Shown piece by piece: positions 1-9,535 of a stretch of DNA of 64,000 nt. The notes under the pieces are model-generated. The model was not told the DNA's origin. It saw only the letters and a list, made by a program, of their open reading frames with translations, and ran no database searches. The translations under genes were made by a program, and so were the position numbers. Positions within the stretch are counted from its first letter, which is position 1. Each line of letters opens with the position of its first letter. Source of the stretch: Sphingobacterium olei (lineage in GTDB: Bacteria; Bacteroidota; Bacteroidia; Sphingobacteriales; Sphingobacteriaceae); NCBI RefSeq assembly GCF_005048855.1, contig NZ_SUME01000005.1, positions 248,001 through 312,000 of the forward strand. Reading direction: 5' to 3'.

Positions 1-2232
1 AAATAGCCGGTCGCTCGTCACTTTATCATAGTACTCCGCCGTCAGTTGCATACGATCGCGCAGAAAGCCCCACTCCGTACCGATATCGAAAGAAGTCGTC
101 GTTTCCCAGACCAGGTTTCTGTTGGCCAGTACCGAATTGTTTATGCCCACAGCACCATCGTAGGGAAAACCCGCAGCGTACTGCCCCTGCGCATCCGCGA
201 TGGACAATTCGTTATTTCCTGTTTGTCCCCAGCTGCTCCTTAGTTTTAAGGAAGACACGATAGGGGCAATAGGTTGCCAAAAGTTTTCACGGTGTATGTT
301 CCATCCGGCAGAAAAGCCCGGAAAGAACCCCCAGCGGTTATTCGGGGCGAAACGTGATGAGCCATCGACACGGAAACTGGCTGATAGCATATATTTTGCA
401 TTGAAATTATAATCTGCCCGACCGAAATAACTCATGATCACATCTGGCAATTTTGTCGTGGTAATCCGTTGTGTTTCGGGTTCGGTGGCGTTCAATGTCG
501 GTATGTAATCCGTTGGAGCATTGTATCCCGTACCACTCATGTGATAGGCGAAGTCGTTGATGTAACTTGCGCCCGCCAGCACATTGATGTGGTGCTGACT
601 GATTCTTTTATCGTACGACAGCAAGGCATCGCCCTGTATTTTCCGGAACTGCTCGTGTACAGCCCGCGCATTTCGGTTACGGTTGGTTTCATTCGAGGCC
701 TCAAAATAGTTTTCGATGCCCTCGGTCGTATTGTAATATAGACTTGGCGAAAATTTCAGTCCCGGAATAATATGGTAATCCATCCCCAGACCAATCGTCG
801 TGCGGAACACTTTCAGGTCGTTGTATTTCTCCTTGTAGTGCACCTCGTAGTGCCTGCTGCGGAAATTGGCAGGTCCTTCACCCGGCGCAGGCAGGCCGTC
901 TTCGTAATAATCGCGGTAGGTAAAGGGCATCGTAATGGAGCGGGACAATACGTTCTGGTAGTTCCAGGCGGCATTGGACTCCCTCACCTGATACGATACA
1001 TTCGACCGCACCTTTATCTTCTCATTGATATTGTATTCGCCATTAAATAGCGCACTGTAGTTCTTGTAGCTTGTGCCCGTAACCGTTCCATCCTGGTTAT
1101 TGTGCCCCAAGCCGAGGTAGTAGTTGCCCTGCTCTGTTCCACCGCTGGCATTCAGGTCGTACTGCATGGAGCGTCCGTTTTGAAAGGTCATATCCTGATA
1201 GTTCGTCTCCTTAAAAAGCAGCTGTTTGCCCGTTACTGGATCGACCATCGTTTCCCAACCCTGGTTTTCGATCAATCCCGCGACATAATCCTGTCCGTAC
1301 TCCTGTAGGTAGGTGTCCAGAAAAGCGAGCGTGTTGCGGCTGTTGCGCGGATTGCCTGTGGACATGCCGTATGCGCCACTGGACAGAAACATATCCGGAT
1401 TTGTCTTATTAAACTTATGGGTATTCAAACGGCTGATATGGATGTAATCGCGGGCGCTCGCAAAGTCATAGCGACGTGCGAGCTGCTCCAGGGCAGAGGT
1501 AACCTTAAAGTTCACGATAGGCTTTCCAGCTTTTCCAGATTTTGTTTTAACGATAATTACGCCATTTGCAGCCCGTGCACCGTAGATCGCTGTTGAGGCT
1601 GCATCTTTTAGCACTTGCATGGTTTCAATGTCGTCGGGGTTAAGATCGGACATATTGCGCATAGTGCCGACCACACCATCAACGATGATCAGCGGGGTGT
1701 CGCCTTCCGGAGACGTGGAGCTACCACCGCGAATAAATATCTGCGGATTGGCACCAGGCTGCCCATTGGAAATCTGCAGCGATACACCCGGAACCTTACC
1801 TTGTAGCTGTAACAATGGATTCTGTCCAGGCGAATTTTCAAATTCCTTTACATCGACCTTGTTAACGGAGGTCGTCAAGGTCGACCTGCTTTGTTGGCCA
1901 TATCCGATAACCACCACTTCGTCCAGCGCATTTTCTTCTGAAGTCATTACCACATCCAACACGCCATTGGCTGGAATGGGCAAACGACGTTCGAGGAAGC
2001 CAACCGCACGGAATGTTACCGAGGTGCTGTCTTGTGGGATTTGAAGTTCATAGGATCCGTCGGTCAATGAGCTCGTCGATGCCCGACCGGCCGCGATGGT
2101 TACGCTTTCAATGGGCCTGCCATCACCGTCCCGGACGACGCCTTTTAATAAGAAATTTTGGCTAAATGCTGTCATCGAATATAGAAAAATAACGAAAGAA
2201 AGCATGGGCTTTAAAACAACTGATTTACTCAT
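1..2232 (-). CDS. SusC/RagA-family TonB-dependent outer-membrane receptor, C-terminus beyond window
   Basis: Reading down from the ATG at 2230-2232 gives an open frame of 744 codons that runs off the left edge. The start is MSKSVVLKPMLSF with a signal peptide ending near residue 25 (TAFSQ). A carboxypeptidase-regulatory-like domain follows (KGVVRDGDGRPIESVTI), then the DEVVVIGYG box that marks SusC proteins, and a plug domain with IRGGSS, IIVDGV and the VLKDAASTAIYGARAANGVI signature. By family knowledge it imports oligosaccharides or similar ligands across the outer membrane with TonB, usually paired with a SusD lipoprotein. A partner would lie beyond the left edge and cannot be seen. Usual length is 1000-1100 aa, so roughly a third is missing. 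Confidence 0.95.
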   Translation of the reverse strand, partial: MSKSVVLKPMLSFVIFLYSMTAFSQNFLLKGVVRDGDGRPIESVTIAAGRASTSSLTDGSYELQIPQDSTSVTFRAVGFLERRLPIPANGVLDVVMTSEENALDEVVVIGYGQQSRSTLTTSVNKVDVKEFENSPGQNPLLQLQGKVPGVSLQISNGQPGANPQIFIRGGSSTSPEGDTPLIIVDGVVGTMRNMSDLNPDDIETMQVLKDAASTAIYGARAANGVIIVKTKSGKAGKPIVNFKVTSALEQLARRYDFASARDYIHISRLNTHKFNKTNPDMFLSSGAYGMSTGNPRNSRNTLAFLDTYLQEYGQDYVAGLIENQGWETMVDPVTGKQLLFKETNYQDMTFQNGRSMQYDLNASGGTEQGNYYLGLGHNNQDGTVTGTSYKNYSALFNGEYNINEKIKVRSNVSYQVRESNAAWNYQNVLSRSITMPFTYRDYYEDGLPAPGEGPANFRSRHYEVHYKEKYNDLKVFRTTIGLGMDYHIIPGLKFSPSLYYNTTEGIENYFEASNETNRNRNARAVHEQFRKIQGDALLSYDKRISQHHINVLAGASYINDFAYHMSGTGYNAPTDYIPTLNATEPETQRITTTKLPDVIMSYFGRADYNFNAKYMLSASFRVDGSSRFAPNNRWGFFPGFSAGWNIHRENFWQPIAPIVSSLKLRSSWGQTGNNELSIADAQGQYAAGFPYDGAVGINNSVLANRNLVWETTTSFDIGTEWGFLRDRMQLTAEYYDKVTSDRLF

Positions 2233-2436
2233 AATCAGATTATTAATGTGTTTATAATTAATTTATTTTATACTTATGTAGAACATAAAAACAAATATAA
2301 AGTAATTAAATGGAGATTTCCAAATTCTAATGTTAAATGTTTATTAGTATTTTGTTTCGCCTGATGCGTTCTACAGTGTGGTACCCGATATCCCTGTGTT
2401 GGAATCTCGTGCATGTGCAGCCCATATCCAGGAATA

Positions 2437-2622
2437 TTAATACAAAAATACGAACAACCATAGCGGCACCTTTGTACCGAAGCCTGTCTCTATATCGTCT
2501 GCTGCTATGAGATAAGTGTTTGTATCCCGTACCTGTTTTGAAGTCTTGTTTTTACCGCCCACTTCTACGTGAATGTCATTAACGAGAAAATCACCTGTTT
2601 CGGGTTCGGATACGATTTCAAC
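2437..2622 (-). pseudogene. C-terminal fossil of a DUF4143-type AAA ATPase
   Basis: On the minus strand about 61 codons ending at the TAA at 2439-2437 read as a typical DUF4143 ATPase tail. VEVGGKNKTSKQ is followed by YLIAADDIETGFGTKVPLWL and FLY-stop. The family's C-terminus normally reads like FEVGGKNK...KDDIE.G..N.IPLW.FGFLY, so the match is specific. A stop codon (plus-strand cta, 2623-2625) closes the frame upstream. No ATP-binding part is present, so only a remnant survives. The original protein would have been a stand-alone ATPase of about 380-400 aa. Confidence 0.6.
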
Positions 2623-2721
2623 CTATGTTGTCTATAAAAGAAGTGTTTCCTTGTCTTGCAAAGTTTGCAATACTTTTGATAACTATTTTATCTGCTGTTA
2701 CCATCTTTTGGTCTGATTTAA

Positions 2722-2729
2722 TATATTTG
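2722..2729 (+). promoter_or_regulatory. Putative -7 box for the secretion operon
   Basis: TATATTTG fits the Bacteroidota -7 consensus TAnnTTTG exactly. It lies 116 bases before the ABC gene. No good TTTG -33 element sits 19-21 bases upstream, so the call rests on the -7 box alone. Confidence 0.35.
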
Positions 2730-2845
2730 CGAAAACTTGATTAATAATGGCTTTAAGGTTGATTTAAAGCGATCGTATGCTTCGTGATGTCGTAATGCAC
2801 CGTAATAGTTGGAAATCGAAGTCTATGCTAAAAAAATGAATAATA

Positions 2846-4513
2846 ATGGCACAGGAACAAGATTATGCGATGAGCAGAAGAATGTGGTTCAAACAGATCA
2901 CAAAAGAAAAAAAGGATGTAGCAGCCATATATATTTACGCTATTCTTAGCGGTCTTGTCCAATTAAGTATTCCACTGGGTATACAGGCAATCGTCAGTTT
3001 CGTGATGGGGGCTACGATGGTGACGTCTTTGTATTTGCTGATTAGCTTTGTGGTTTTAGGTACCTTCTTAACCGGACTCTTCCGCGTTAAAGTGATGCAG
3101 ATTATTGAAAAAATTCAACAGAAGATTTTTGTGGAATATTCCTTGGCCTTCGCCAGGAAGCTGCCTAAAATCGATCTGCCGGCAGCAAAGAAATATTATC
3201 TGCCTGAGTTGGTGAACCGCTTTTTTGATATATTGAATCTCGAAAAAGGTATTTCCAAAATACTACTTGAAATACCTACGGCACTGATACAGATTTTTTT
3301 CGGGATCTTACTCTTGTCTTTTTACCATCCTTGGTTCTTGGTTTTCGGCGCGGTGGTTGTCATCATTGTCGTCGCTATCTTTTATTTCACGATGGATTCG
3401 GGTATCCGCTCGAGCGTGGAGGAAAGTAATAGAAAATATGAAGTTGCCTCTTGGATCGAAGATATTGCCGGTGACATAAAAACATTTAAAATTACTTCTA
3501 AAACAGATATTCACCTCGCCGGTACGGATAAACGTGTGGTGCAATATTTAGATAACCGAACTACGCATTTTAAAGTGTTATTGTTTCAGTATAAGGCAAT
3601 CATTGGTTTTAACGTCATTATCACCTTGGTCATGCTGGCTATAGGGACATATTTAATGGTCAATCAGAAGTTGAATATTGGCGCATTCGTGGCGACGGAA
3701 ATCGTGGTACTGACGATAATGGCCGCAGTTGGGAAGCTGATCCGAAGCCTGGAACATTACTACAATATGATCGCCTCTATCGTTAAGCTGAATAAAGTTA
3801 CCGGCCTTCTCGAGGAGGATAATGGAGAGATTGCGCTTGAGAACCATACAGGTGGAATGGAGGTTATGTTTAAAGATGTGAGTCTGACTTTCGGCGATCG
3901 CGCGCCAATTTTTAAACAGCTTGATTTTCAAGTGGAGGCGAATACGTTGACGGCGGTTTCTGGCAAGCTGGGCGCAGGTAAAACCTTACTGTTAAATATG
4001 CTGGCAGGATTTTATCCGCCTACAACGGGATCCATATTGATTGATAAAATTCCGATGAAAAACATCGACAAGATTGCGATGCGTAACCGGATAGGGCTTT
4101 ATATGGATGATATGACCATCATTAAGGGTACGCTGCACGAGAATATCGTGCTGGGTAGAGCAGATATCAGCACCGAAGATATATTGGCGCTGGCCGAGGA
4201 AATTGGTATAGACCAACTGTCCGATCAATTTAGCAATGGCTTCTTTACCTTACTGAGCGAGACGGATACGGAAATATCATTTAGCTCTAGAAAGATCATT
4301 CTATTACTGCGTGCGCTCTTGGGTAACAATAGACTGCTGTTGTTGGAAGATCCTTTTGATGGGATGGATGAGGTGTTTAGATCAAAGTTGATGCAATACC
4401 TTAATAAAATAAAACAGTATACGACCATCATCGTTGTATCCCAAGAGAAAGAAGTTATTGAACTGGCAGATAAGCATCTCTATCTTCGTAACCGTACGAT
4501 CGAAACTAAGTAA
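2846..4513 (+). CDS. ABC transporter-like membrane/ATPase protein with degenerate ATPase motifs
   Basis: The 555-aa protein has an exporter-type membrane domain (about residues 20-310, several hydrophobic helices) and a C-terminal nucleotide-binding domain. Walker A is intact (GKLGAGKT, residues 373-380). The other motifs are not. The Q-loop position reads GLYMDDMT, the LSGGQ signature region reads ISFSSRK, Walker B reads LLLLEDPF with the acidic pair in reversed order (E501-D502), and the H-loop position reads VVSQEKE without histidine. There is no N-terminal peptidase C39 domain. The gene is followed 14 bases later by an HlyD-like adaptor and then a TolC-like protein, the classical type I secretion order. 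It should sit in the inner membrane. Whether it hydrolyses ATP is doubtful from sequence. No secreted substrate gene was recognised nearby. Confidence 0.85.
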   Translation: MAQEQDYAMSRRMWFKQITKEKKDVAAIYIYAILSGLVQLSIPLGIQAIVSFVMGATMVTSLYLLISFVVLGTFLTGLFRVKVMQIIEKIQQKIFVEYSLAFARKLPKIDLPAAKKYYLPELVNRFFDILNLEKGISKILLEIPTALIQIFFGILLLSFYHPWFLVFGAVVVIIVVAIFYFTMDSGIRSSVEESNRKYEVASWIEDIAGDIKTFKITSKTDIHLAGTDKRVVQYLDNRTTHFKVLLFQYKAIIGFNVIITLVMLAIGTYLMVNQKLNIGAFVATEIVVLTIMAAVGKLIRSLEHYYNMIASIVKLNKVTGLLEEDNGEIALENHTGGMEVMFKDVSLTFGDRAPIFKQLDFQVEANTLTAVSGKLGAGKTLLLNMLAGFYPPTTGSILIDKIPMKNIDKIAMRNRIGLYMDDMTIIKGTLHENIVLGRADISTEDILALAEEIGIDQLSDQFSNGFFTLLSETDTEISFSSRKIILLLRALLGNNRLLLLEDPFDGMDEVFRSKLMQYLNKIKQYTTIIVVSQEKEVIELADKHLYLRNRTIETK

Positions 4514-4527
4514 AGACTTCGCAAAAC

Positions 4528-5841
4528 ATGAAACTGGAATCATTTGATAAAATATACCATGTTCACCGGAAATCCAACGTAAAAAGGTGGTTTGTCGTGG
4601 TAATATTGCTGTGCATTGCTGCACTTTTCCTTCCCTGGACCCAGAATATAAAAGTTAAAGGTAATGTGACCACTCTTTATCAGGACCAACGGCCGCAGCA
4701 GCTTAACTCACCTATACCGGGGAAGATTATTAAATGGCATGTAAAGAATGGAGACTACGTCAATAAAGGAGATACGATATTACAACTGTCTGAGGTGAAA
4801 GAAGACTATATGGATCCGCTTCTGGTTGAACGGACGGAGCAACAGGTACGTGCTAAACAGGGGGTGCGTAATTATTATGAAGCAAAGGTGGGTACCACAG
4901 ATAGTCAGCTCAAGGCCTTAGGTGCTGCTCGAGAATTAAAGCTCTCGCAACTGAAGGTGAAAATAAGCCAGTTGAATAGCAAGCTAGCGGCGGAGGAGGC
5001 TGAACTCTTGGCTACAACCAATGAACTAGCGTTAAGTGAAGATCAGTTTAACCGTCAGAAAAAAATGTATGACGAGGGATTGGTATCTCTTACGCAATTT
5101 CAGCAGCGAAGTGTTGCTTACCAAAATGCCTTAGCCAAAAAGACCGTAATAGACAATAAAGTGGCGCAGACACGACAGGAGATTGTTGCGGTAGAAATAG
5201 AACAAAACTCGACCATCCAGGATTATGCGGAAAAGCTCAGTAAGACCGAGGGTGATCGTCTGCAAAGTATGGGACTGATCGAAGGCAGCATGGGCGATAT
5301 TGCCAAGCTGGAGAACCAGGTTGCAAATTACCGGGCCAGGCAGGGACTGTATGCTGTACTGGCGTCACAGAGCGGACAGGTGGTGCAGCTCAGTAAGGCA
5401 GGTATTGGCGAAATACTGAAAGATGCGGAAAGTATTGGGACCATCGTACCCAATCAGGTCGATTACGCCGTGGAAATCCATGTCAGGCCGGTAGACCTGC
5501 CTTTGCTTAAGGAAGGGCAGCGCGTGATGTGTGTATTTGATGGTTTTCCGGCTATCGTGTTTTCAGGATGGCCCAATACCAGCTACGGCACGTTTGCGGC
5601 AAAGGTCATCGCGGTAGAGAGCAACATCGGTGCGAATGGTCTCTTTAGAGCTTTGCTCGCAGAAGATAGGGGCCAAAAGCCCTGGCCCCCGCAAATTAAG
5701 ATGGGCGCGGGTGTACAGGGGATTGCTATTCTTAACGATGTGCCGATTTGGTATGAGCTATGGCGGAATATCAATGGATTTCCTCCTGATTATTACATAG
5801 TAGATAATCAAAAATCAGCAACAACGGATGGAAAGAAATAA
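4528..5841 (+). CDS. HlyD-family periplasmic adaptor (membrane fusion protein)
   Basis: The 437-aa protein has one N-terminal transmembrane segment (about residues 20-38, WFVVVILLCIAALFL). A biotinyl-lipoyl-like half follows (SPIPGKIIKWHVKNGDYVNKGDTIL, broken here after 20: starts SPIPGKIIKWHV), then a long helical hairpin from about residue 100 to 270 rich in Leu, Gln, Lys and Glu. The return strand of the lipoyl domain (ASQSGQVVQLSKAGIG) and a beta-barrel part follow. This order is that of type I secretion adaptors that bridge an inner-membrane ABC protein to a TolC channel. It begins 14 bases after the ABC gene, and its last 14 bases overlap the start of the TolC gene, so the three are very probably co-transcribed and translationally coupled. 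Substrate unknown. Confidence 0.9.
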   Translation: MKLESFDKIYHVHRKSNVKRWFVVVILLCIAALFLPWTQNIKVKGNVTTLYQDQRPQQLNSPIPGKIIKWHVKNGDYVNKGDTILQLSEVKEDYMDPLLVERTEQQVRAKQGVRNYYEAKVGTTDSQLKALGAARELKLSQLKVKISQLNSKLAAEEAELLATTNELALSEDQFNRQKKMYDEGLVSLTQFQQRSVAYQNALAKKTVIDNKVAQTRQEIVAVEIEQNSTIQDYAEKLSKTEGDRLQSMGLIEGSMGDIAKLENQVANYRARQGLYAVLASQSGQVVQLSKAGIGEILKDAESIGTIVPNQVDYAVEIHVRPVDLPLLKEGQRVMCVFDGFPAIVFSGWPNTSYGTFAAKVIAVESNIGANGLFRALLAEDRGQKPWPPQIKMGAGVQGIAILNDVPIWYELWRNINGFPPDYYIVDNQKSATTDGKK

Positions 5842-7258
5842 ATACCTGCTTCTTGTGCTGATGTGGTGCTGTTCTCATCTTTGCTATGGGCAGGATACAT
5901 TGCGCTTATCACATGATGAGTTTTTGGCGATCGTTAAAAGTTACCATCCGATGGCCTTTAAGTACCGTTTGCAGAATCGAATTGCAGACGAAAATGTTCG
6001 ATATGAACGGGGTAATTTTGATCCGGTGCTGGATGGGAAAAGCGGCGCTAAAACAATAGACGGTATAGATTATTATCAGCAACAAGGTGTTGGCTTAAAT
6101 ATTCCGACTTGGTATGGCGTAACGGTAAATGGAAGTTATAGCTACCTGGATGGTGAAAAGTTGAATAATAGCGATACGCGGGGAGGCTTATATCAAGTGG
6201 GGTTGACTGTGCCGCTGGCAAAAAATCTGCTGTATGACAAACGGAGGGCTCTGTTGGAACAGGCGCATATCGCTAGACGTATGACTGAAGCGGAACAGAC
6301 TTTACTGACAAATGAACTACTATTGGATGCGGAAAACAGCTACTGGGAATGGGTAAAGCAGTATGAGGGCTATCGAATTCAAAGGGAGGCTGTGCGTATT
6401 AATAGAAGACGTATGGATTTGGTAGTTAAAACGTTGTCTTATGGTGAGCAGGCCGCGATAGATACGACCGAAGCACGTGCGCAGCTACAGCGTTTTGAGC
6501 TTCAGGAGCGAGATGCTTACTTCCAATATCTGAACGCTACCCAAGAACTCTCCTTATTCATGTGGCGAGAGAACCGAGAGCCTTACGATGTGACCCAATG
6601 GATAATACCTTCCGAGGAGCTGGATGATAATATGGCTCACCATAGTTATCAGGAATTGCTTGCCAGATTAGATGCCCAATCGCTTAACCGTCACGCTGCA
6701 TTGCGCTACTACGATGAGAAGGGAAACATATTGGATAGTGACCGAAGACTGAAACTGCAGAGTCTATTGCCTAAGGTGGATTTCACCTATAATTTTTTTA
6801 AGAAGGATGGCTACGCCCATAACTTCTTTCCGTTTTTTGATAACAATTACCAATACGGCGTAAAACTAGAAATACCCGTTTTCTTAAGACAGGCAAGGGC
6901 CGATTATAACGCGGCAAAATTGAAGATCGGCCAAAATACAATGGATTTCAATTTCAAAAGGCAGGAATTGGTAACTAAAATGAACAGATACAGAAATGAA
7001 GTGATAAATTATGCCGGACAGATAGATATGGCTAAGCGAAATGCCAGCAACTACGAAAAGCTTCTGACGGCGGAGGAAACAAAATATGCCAATGGCGAAA
7101 GTTCTCTTTTCCTGATTAACAGTAGGGAAAATAAGGTGATCGAAGCAAACGAAAAAATTATTGAATTGTACCTTAAATTTCTAAAAAGCTATAATAGCTT
7201 GAAGTGGATGAATGAGAGTTTCAGCGATATCCCAACTAGAGGAGATGCTACGAAATAA
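5828..7258 (+). CDS. TolC-family outer-membrane channel protein
   Basis: The 476-aa protein starts with a signal peptide (MERNKYLLLVLMWCCSHLCYG, cleavage near residue 21). The rest alternates long amphipathic helices with beta segments, for example TLLTNELLLDAENSYWEWVK and GQIDMAKRNASNYEKLLTAE, as in outer-membrane efflux proteins. It would form the trimeric outer-membrane duct of the export complex encoded by the two preceding genes. Its start codon lies inside the HlyD gene (14-base overlap), which fixes the start and suggests coupling. About 170 bases without a gene separate it from the sensor kinase downstream, so the operon probably ends here. No clear terminator hairpin was seen. Confidence 0.88.
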   Translation: MERNKYLLLVLMWCCSHLCYGQDTLRLSHDEFLAIVKSYHPMAFKYRLQNRIADENVRYERGNFDPVLDGKSGAKTIDGIDYYQQQGVGLNIPTWYGVTVNGSYSYLDGEKLNNSDTRGGLYQVGLTVPLAKNLLYDKRRALLEQAHIARRMTEAEQTLLTNELLLDAENSYWEWVKQYEGYRIQREAVRINRRRMDLVVKTLSYGEQAAIDTTEARAQLQRFELQERDAYFQYLNATQELSLFMWRENREPYDVTQWIIPSEELDDNMAHHSYQELLARLDAQSLNRHAALRYYDEKGNILDSDRRLKLQSLLPKVDFTYNFFKKDGYAHNFFPFFDNNYQYGVKLEIPVFLRQARADYNAAKLKIGQNTMDFNFKRQELVTKMNRYRNEVINYAGQIDMAKRNASNYEKLLTAEETKYANGESSLFLINSRENKVIEANEKIIELYLKFLKSYNSLKWMNESFSDIPTRGDATK

Positions 7259-7431
7259 CGCCGCAGTCCAATTTTTCTGCTAGCCTAAGTACAAATTTAA
7301 CTTCAGTATGGCGCGGTAATCCAACACTGTTCTCAGCTGAAACTTTCCCAATGCTTTATAAAAGCGTACAAAAAAAAACAAAATAGTCTTAGAGTTGGTT
7401 AATCTAAAAAAACTAATATACTGGAAATTCT

Positions 7432-8943
7432 ATGCTAAATAGTAAATATCTTGATGACCCGGAAATGACTGAGTTGATCTATGCGGCACTTGACGCAAGC
7501 TCGACTGGTATTATTATTACTGACCACCGTCTTCCCGATAACCCTATTATTTATTACAATAAATCATTCGAGGAAATGACGGGCTATCAATCTAAAGATA
7601 TAATTGGACACAACTGTCGGTTCCTGCAGGGGCAAGATCGCAACCAAGTTGCCCGGGAGAAGATCCGTGAAGCGATCAATGCTGGTCAAGGCATCACGAT
7701 CCAGATCCGTAACTATACAAAAGCGAACGAACTGTTTTGGAATGAACTGTTTATATCGCCTATACTTAACGCCGAGGGAGAGGTGACGCACTTTATTGGC
7801 GTGCAGAACAACATAACGGTAAGGAAAAAGGTTGAAGAGGAATTGTTGTTCGAAAAGGAATCGGTCGAGCGCAAGATAGCGGAAAGGACGGAACATCTGC
7901 GGTTGAATGAAGAGTACATGAACAGTATTGTGGAAACAATACGGGAGAGCTTAGTCGTTTTAGACACAGAGCTGAAAGTACTTTCCGTGAATGAAGCGTT
8001 TTTGCAGACTTTTAAAGTGACCCGCACAGAGACTGCCGGTAAGACGCTCTACGAACTTGGAAATCGCCAATGGGACATTGACGATTTAAGAAAATTGTTG
8101 GAAGAAATACTTCCCTCAAATAACCCTGTACTTGATTTTGAGGTGGAACATGATTTCCCCCACATCGGAAAAAAGATCATGCTGCTGAATGCCCATCGCG
8201 TAGAATTGGAAGGTGAATTTAAGGATCGGATATTATTGGCCATTGAAGATATTACCGATCGCAGGAAGATTGAAAAGCGGAAAGATGATTTCTTATCGAT
8301 TGCCAGTCACGAGCTTAAGACTCCGCTAACGGCATTAAAGGGATATATCCAACTCATAAAACGGTATATGCCGAAAGATAATGCTAATTTATCGGCCATT
8401 GTCGAAAAGTCGGATACACAGGTGGAGCGTTTAAATAAGTTGATAGCGGAGCTACTCGATGTCACAAAAATTCAGTCGGGAAAGCTAGATATTCACCGTG
8501 ATAGATTTGATTTTGACAAGATGGTGCGCGACACGGTGGATCATCTGCAGATCAACAGTGACACACATAAAATTATCGTTAATGGACAAACTGATTCGTG
8601 GTTTGTTGGCGATGAGGGTCATTTAAGTCAAGTAGTTGGTAATCTGATCTCCAATGCGATCAAATATTCTCCTGGGAAAGACCGTGTAGAAGTTTATCTC
8701 GCCGCGCTGAAAGACCATCTTAAATTTTCAGTGAAGGACTATGGTTTCGGTATAGATATTACAGATCAGAAGAAAGTATTTGATCGCTTTTATCGTGCTG
8801 ACAGTATACAGAAAAAATTTTCTGGACTTGGTATAGGATTGTACATAAGTGAACAGATTGTATTGCAGCACGGCGGTACGCTGTGGGTCGACAGTGAAGT
8901 CGGAAAAGGGGCCATATTTAGTTTTATTTTACCCACTACTTAA
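7432..8943 (+). CDS. LOV-domain blue-light sensor histidine kinase (LOV-PAS-HisKA-HATPase)
   Basis: The 503-aa soluble kinase has no membrane segment. Residues about 15-135 form a LOV-type PAS domain. It carries the flavin-adduct motif GHNCRFLQG with the reactive Cys62, the flavin-contacting Asn94 and Asn104 (IRNYTK, LFWNELF) and the Gln125 switch residue (FIGVQ). A coiled linker (135-165) leads to a second PAS (about 165-275). HisKA has the phospho-acceptor His293 in SHELKTPLTALKG. The ATPase domain has the N box (NLISNAIKYS), DYGFGI and GLGIGLYIS. By family knowledge blue light forms an FMN-Cys adduct that changes kinase activity. A receiver protein starts 6 bases downstream and is the likely partner. 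The light-sensing call rests on the full LOV residue set, not just homology to PAS. Confidence 0.93.
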   Translation: MLNSKYLDDPEMTELIYAALDASSTGIIITDHRLPDNPIIYYNKSFEEMTGYQSKDIIGHNCRFLQGQDRNQVAREKIREAINAGQGITIQIRNYTKANELFWNELFISPILNAEGEVTHFIGVQNNITVRKKVEEELLFEKESVERKIAERTEHLRLNEEYMNSIVETIRESLVVLDTELKVLSVNEAFLQTFKVTRTETAGKTLYELGNRQWDIDDLRKLLEEILPSNNPVLDFEVEHDFPHIGKKIMLLNAHRVELEGEFKDRILLAIEDITDRRKIEKRKDDFLSIASHELKTPLTALKGYIQLIKRYMPKDNANLSAIVEKSDTQVERLNKLIAELLDVTKIQSGKLDIHRDRFDFDKMVRDTVDHLQINSDTHKIIVNGQTDSWFVGDEGHLSQVVGNLISNAIKYSPGKDRVEVYLAALKDHLKFSVKDYGFGIDITDQKKVFDRFYRADSIQKKFSGLGIGLYISEQIVLQHGGTLWVDSEVGKGAIFSFILPTT

Positions 8944-8949
8944 AACGTT

Positions 8950-9318
8950 ATGATGAACAAAAGTGTTTTTATTTGTGATGATGATGCCGGTATTACAGAT
9001 ATGTTGACAATAGTATTCGAACTGGCAGAAGTAGATGTGGTGGTCGAGAATGATAGCGTAAGAGCATATGATGTCATCAAGCGCATGAAACCAGCGGTGA
9101 TAGTTGTTGATCTGTGGATGCCTGTTGTGTCTGGGGATCTTTTAATCAAAAAACTTCGGGGTGACGAGGAATTAAGAGATACATATATTGTCTGCATGTC
9201 GGCTAGCAGGGATGGTCGGGAAGTTGCGACTGAAGCAGGTGCAGATATTTTTGTGGCTAAGCCGTTTGATCTTGACGAGATTATTGCAGTAGTAGAGGAA
9301 GGTTTCGTGACAAGCTAG
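8950..9318 (+). CDS. Single-domain response regulator (CheY-like receiver)
   Basis: The 122-aa protein is a bare receiver domain. It has the acidic cluster CDDDAG (residues 9-14), the phospho-acceptor Asp54 in VVDLWMP, the Ser/Thr switch in CMSAS, and Lys104 in AKPF. There is no DNA-binding or output domain, so it must act through protein contacts or as a phosphate shuttle. The start is the first of two adjacent ATGs (8950 or 8953). It sits 6 bases after the LOV histidine kinase, and the two should be one operon and a cognate pair. No downstream target gene is evident: the next gene is on the other strand. Confidence 0.92.
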   Translation: MMNKSVFICDDDAGITDMLTIVFELAEVDVVVENDSVRAYDVIKRMKPAVIVVDLWMPVVSGDLLIKKLRGDEELRDTYIVCMSASRDGREVATEAGADIFVAKPFDLDEIIAVVEEGFVTS

Positions 9319-9443
9319 ATTACATACTACAATTCGCCTGATCAAATGCGTTGCCACGCTCATCTTATCTTTTTTATGTTATCGATTGTTACATAATTAG
9401 CGAACAACGCTAACGTGAGCATTGGCGTAACGGTGCGCATGCT

Positions 9444-9525
<82 letters not shown>

Positions 9526-9535
9526 TATTGGGGTT

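Larger units (their letters stand above)
2233..2845. other. Gene-poor stretch between divergent susC and ABC genes
   Basis: This 613-base stretch has no intact gene. Its middle carries the fossil described at 2437-2622. The left end is AT-rich and should hold the promoter of the minus-strand susC. The right end holds a TATATTTG box for the secretion operon. Nothing else was recognised. Confidence 0.5.
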
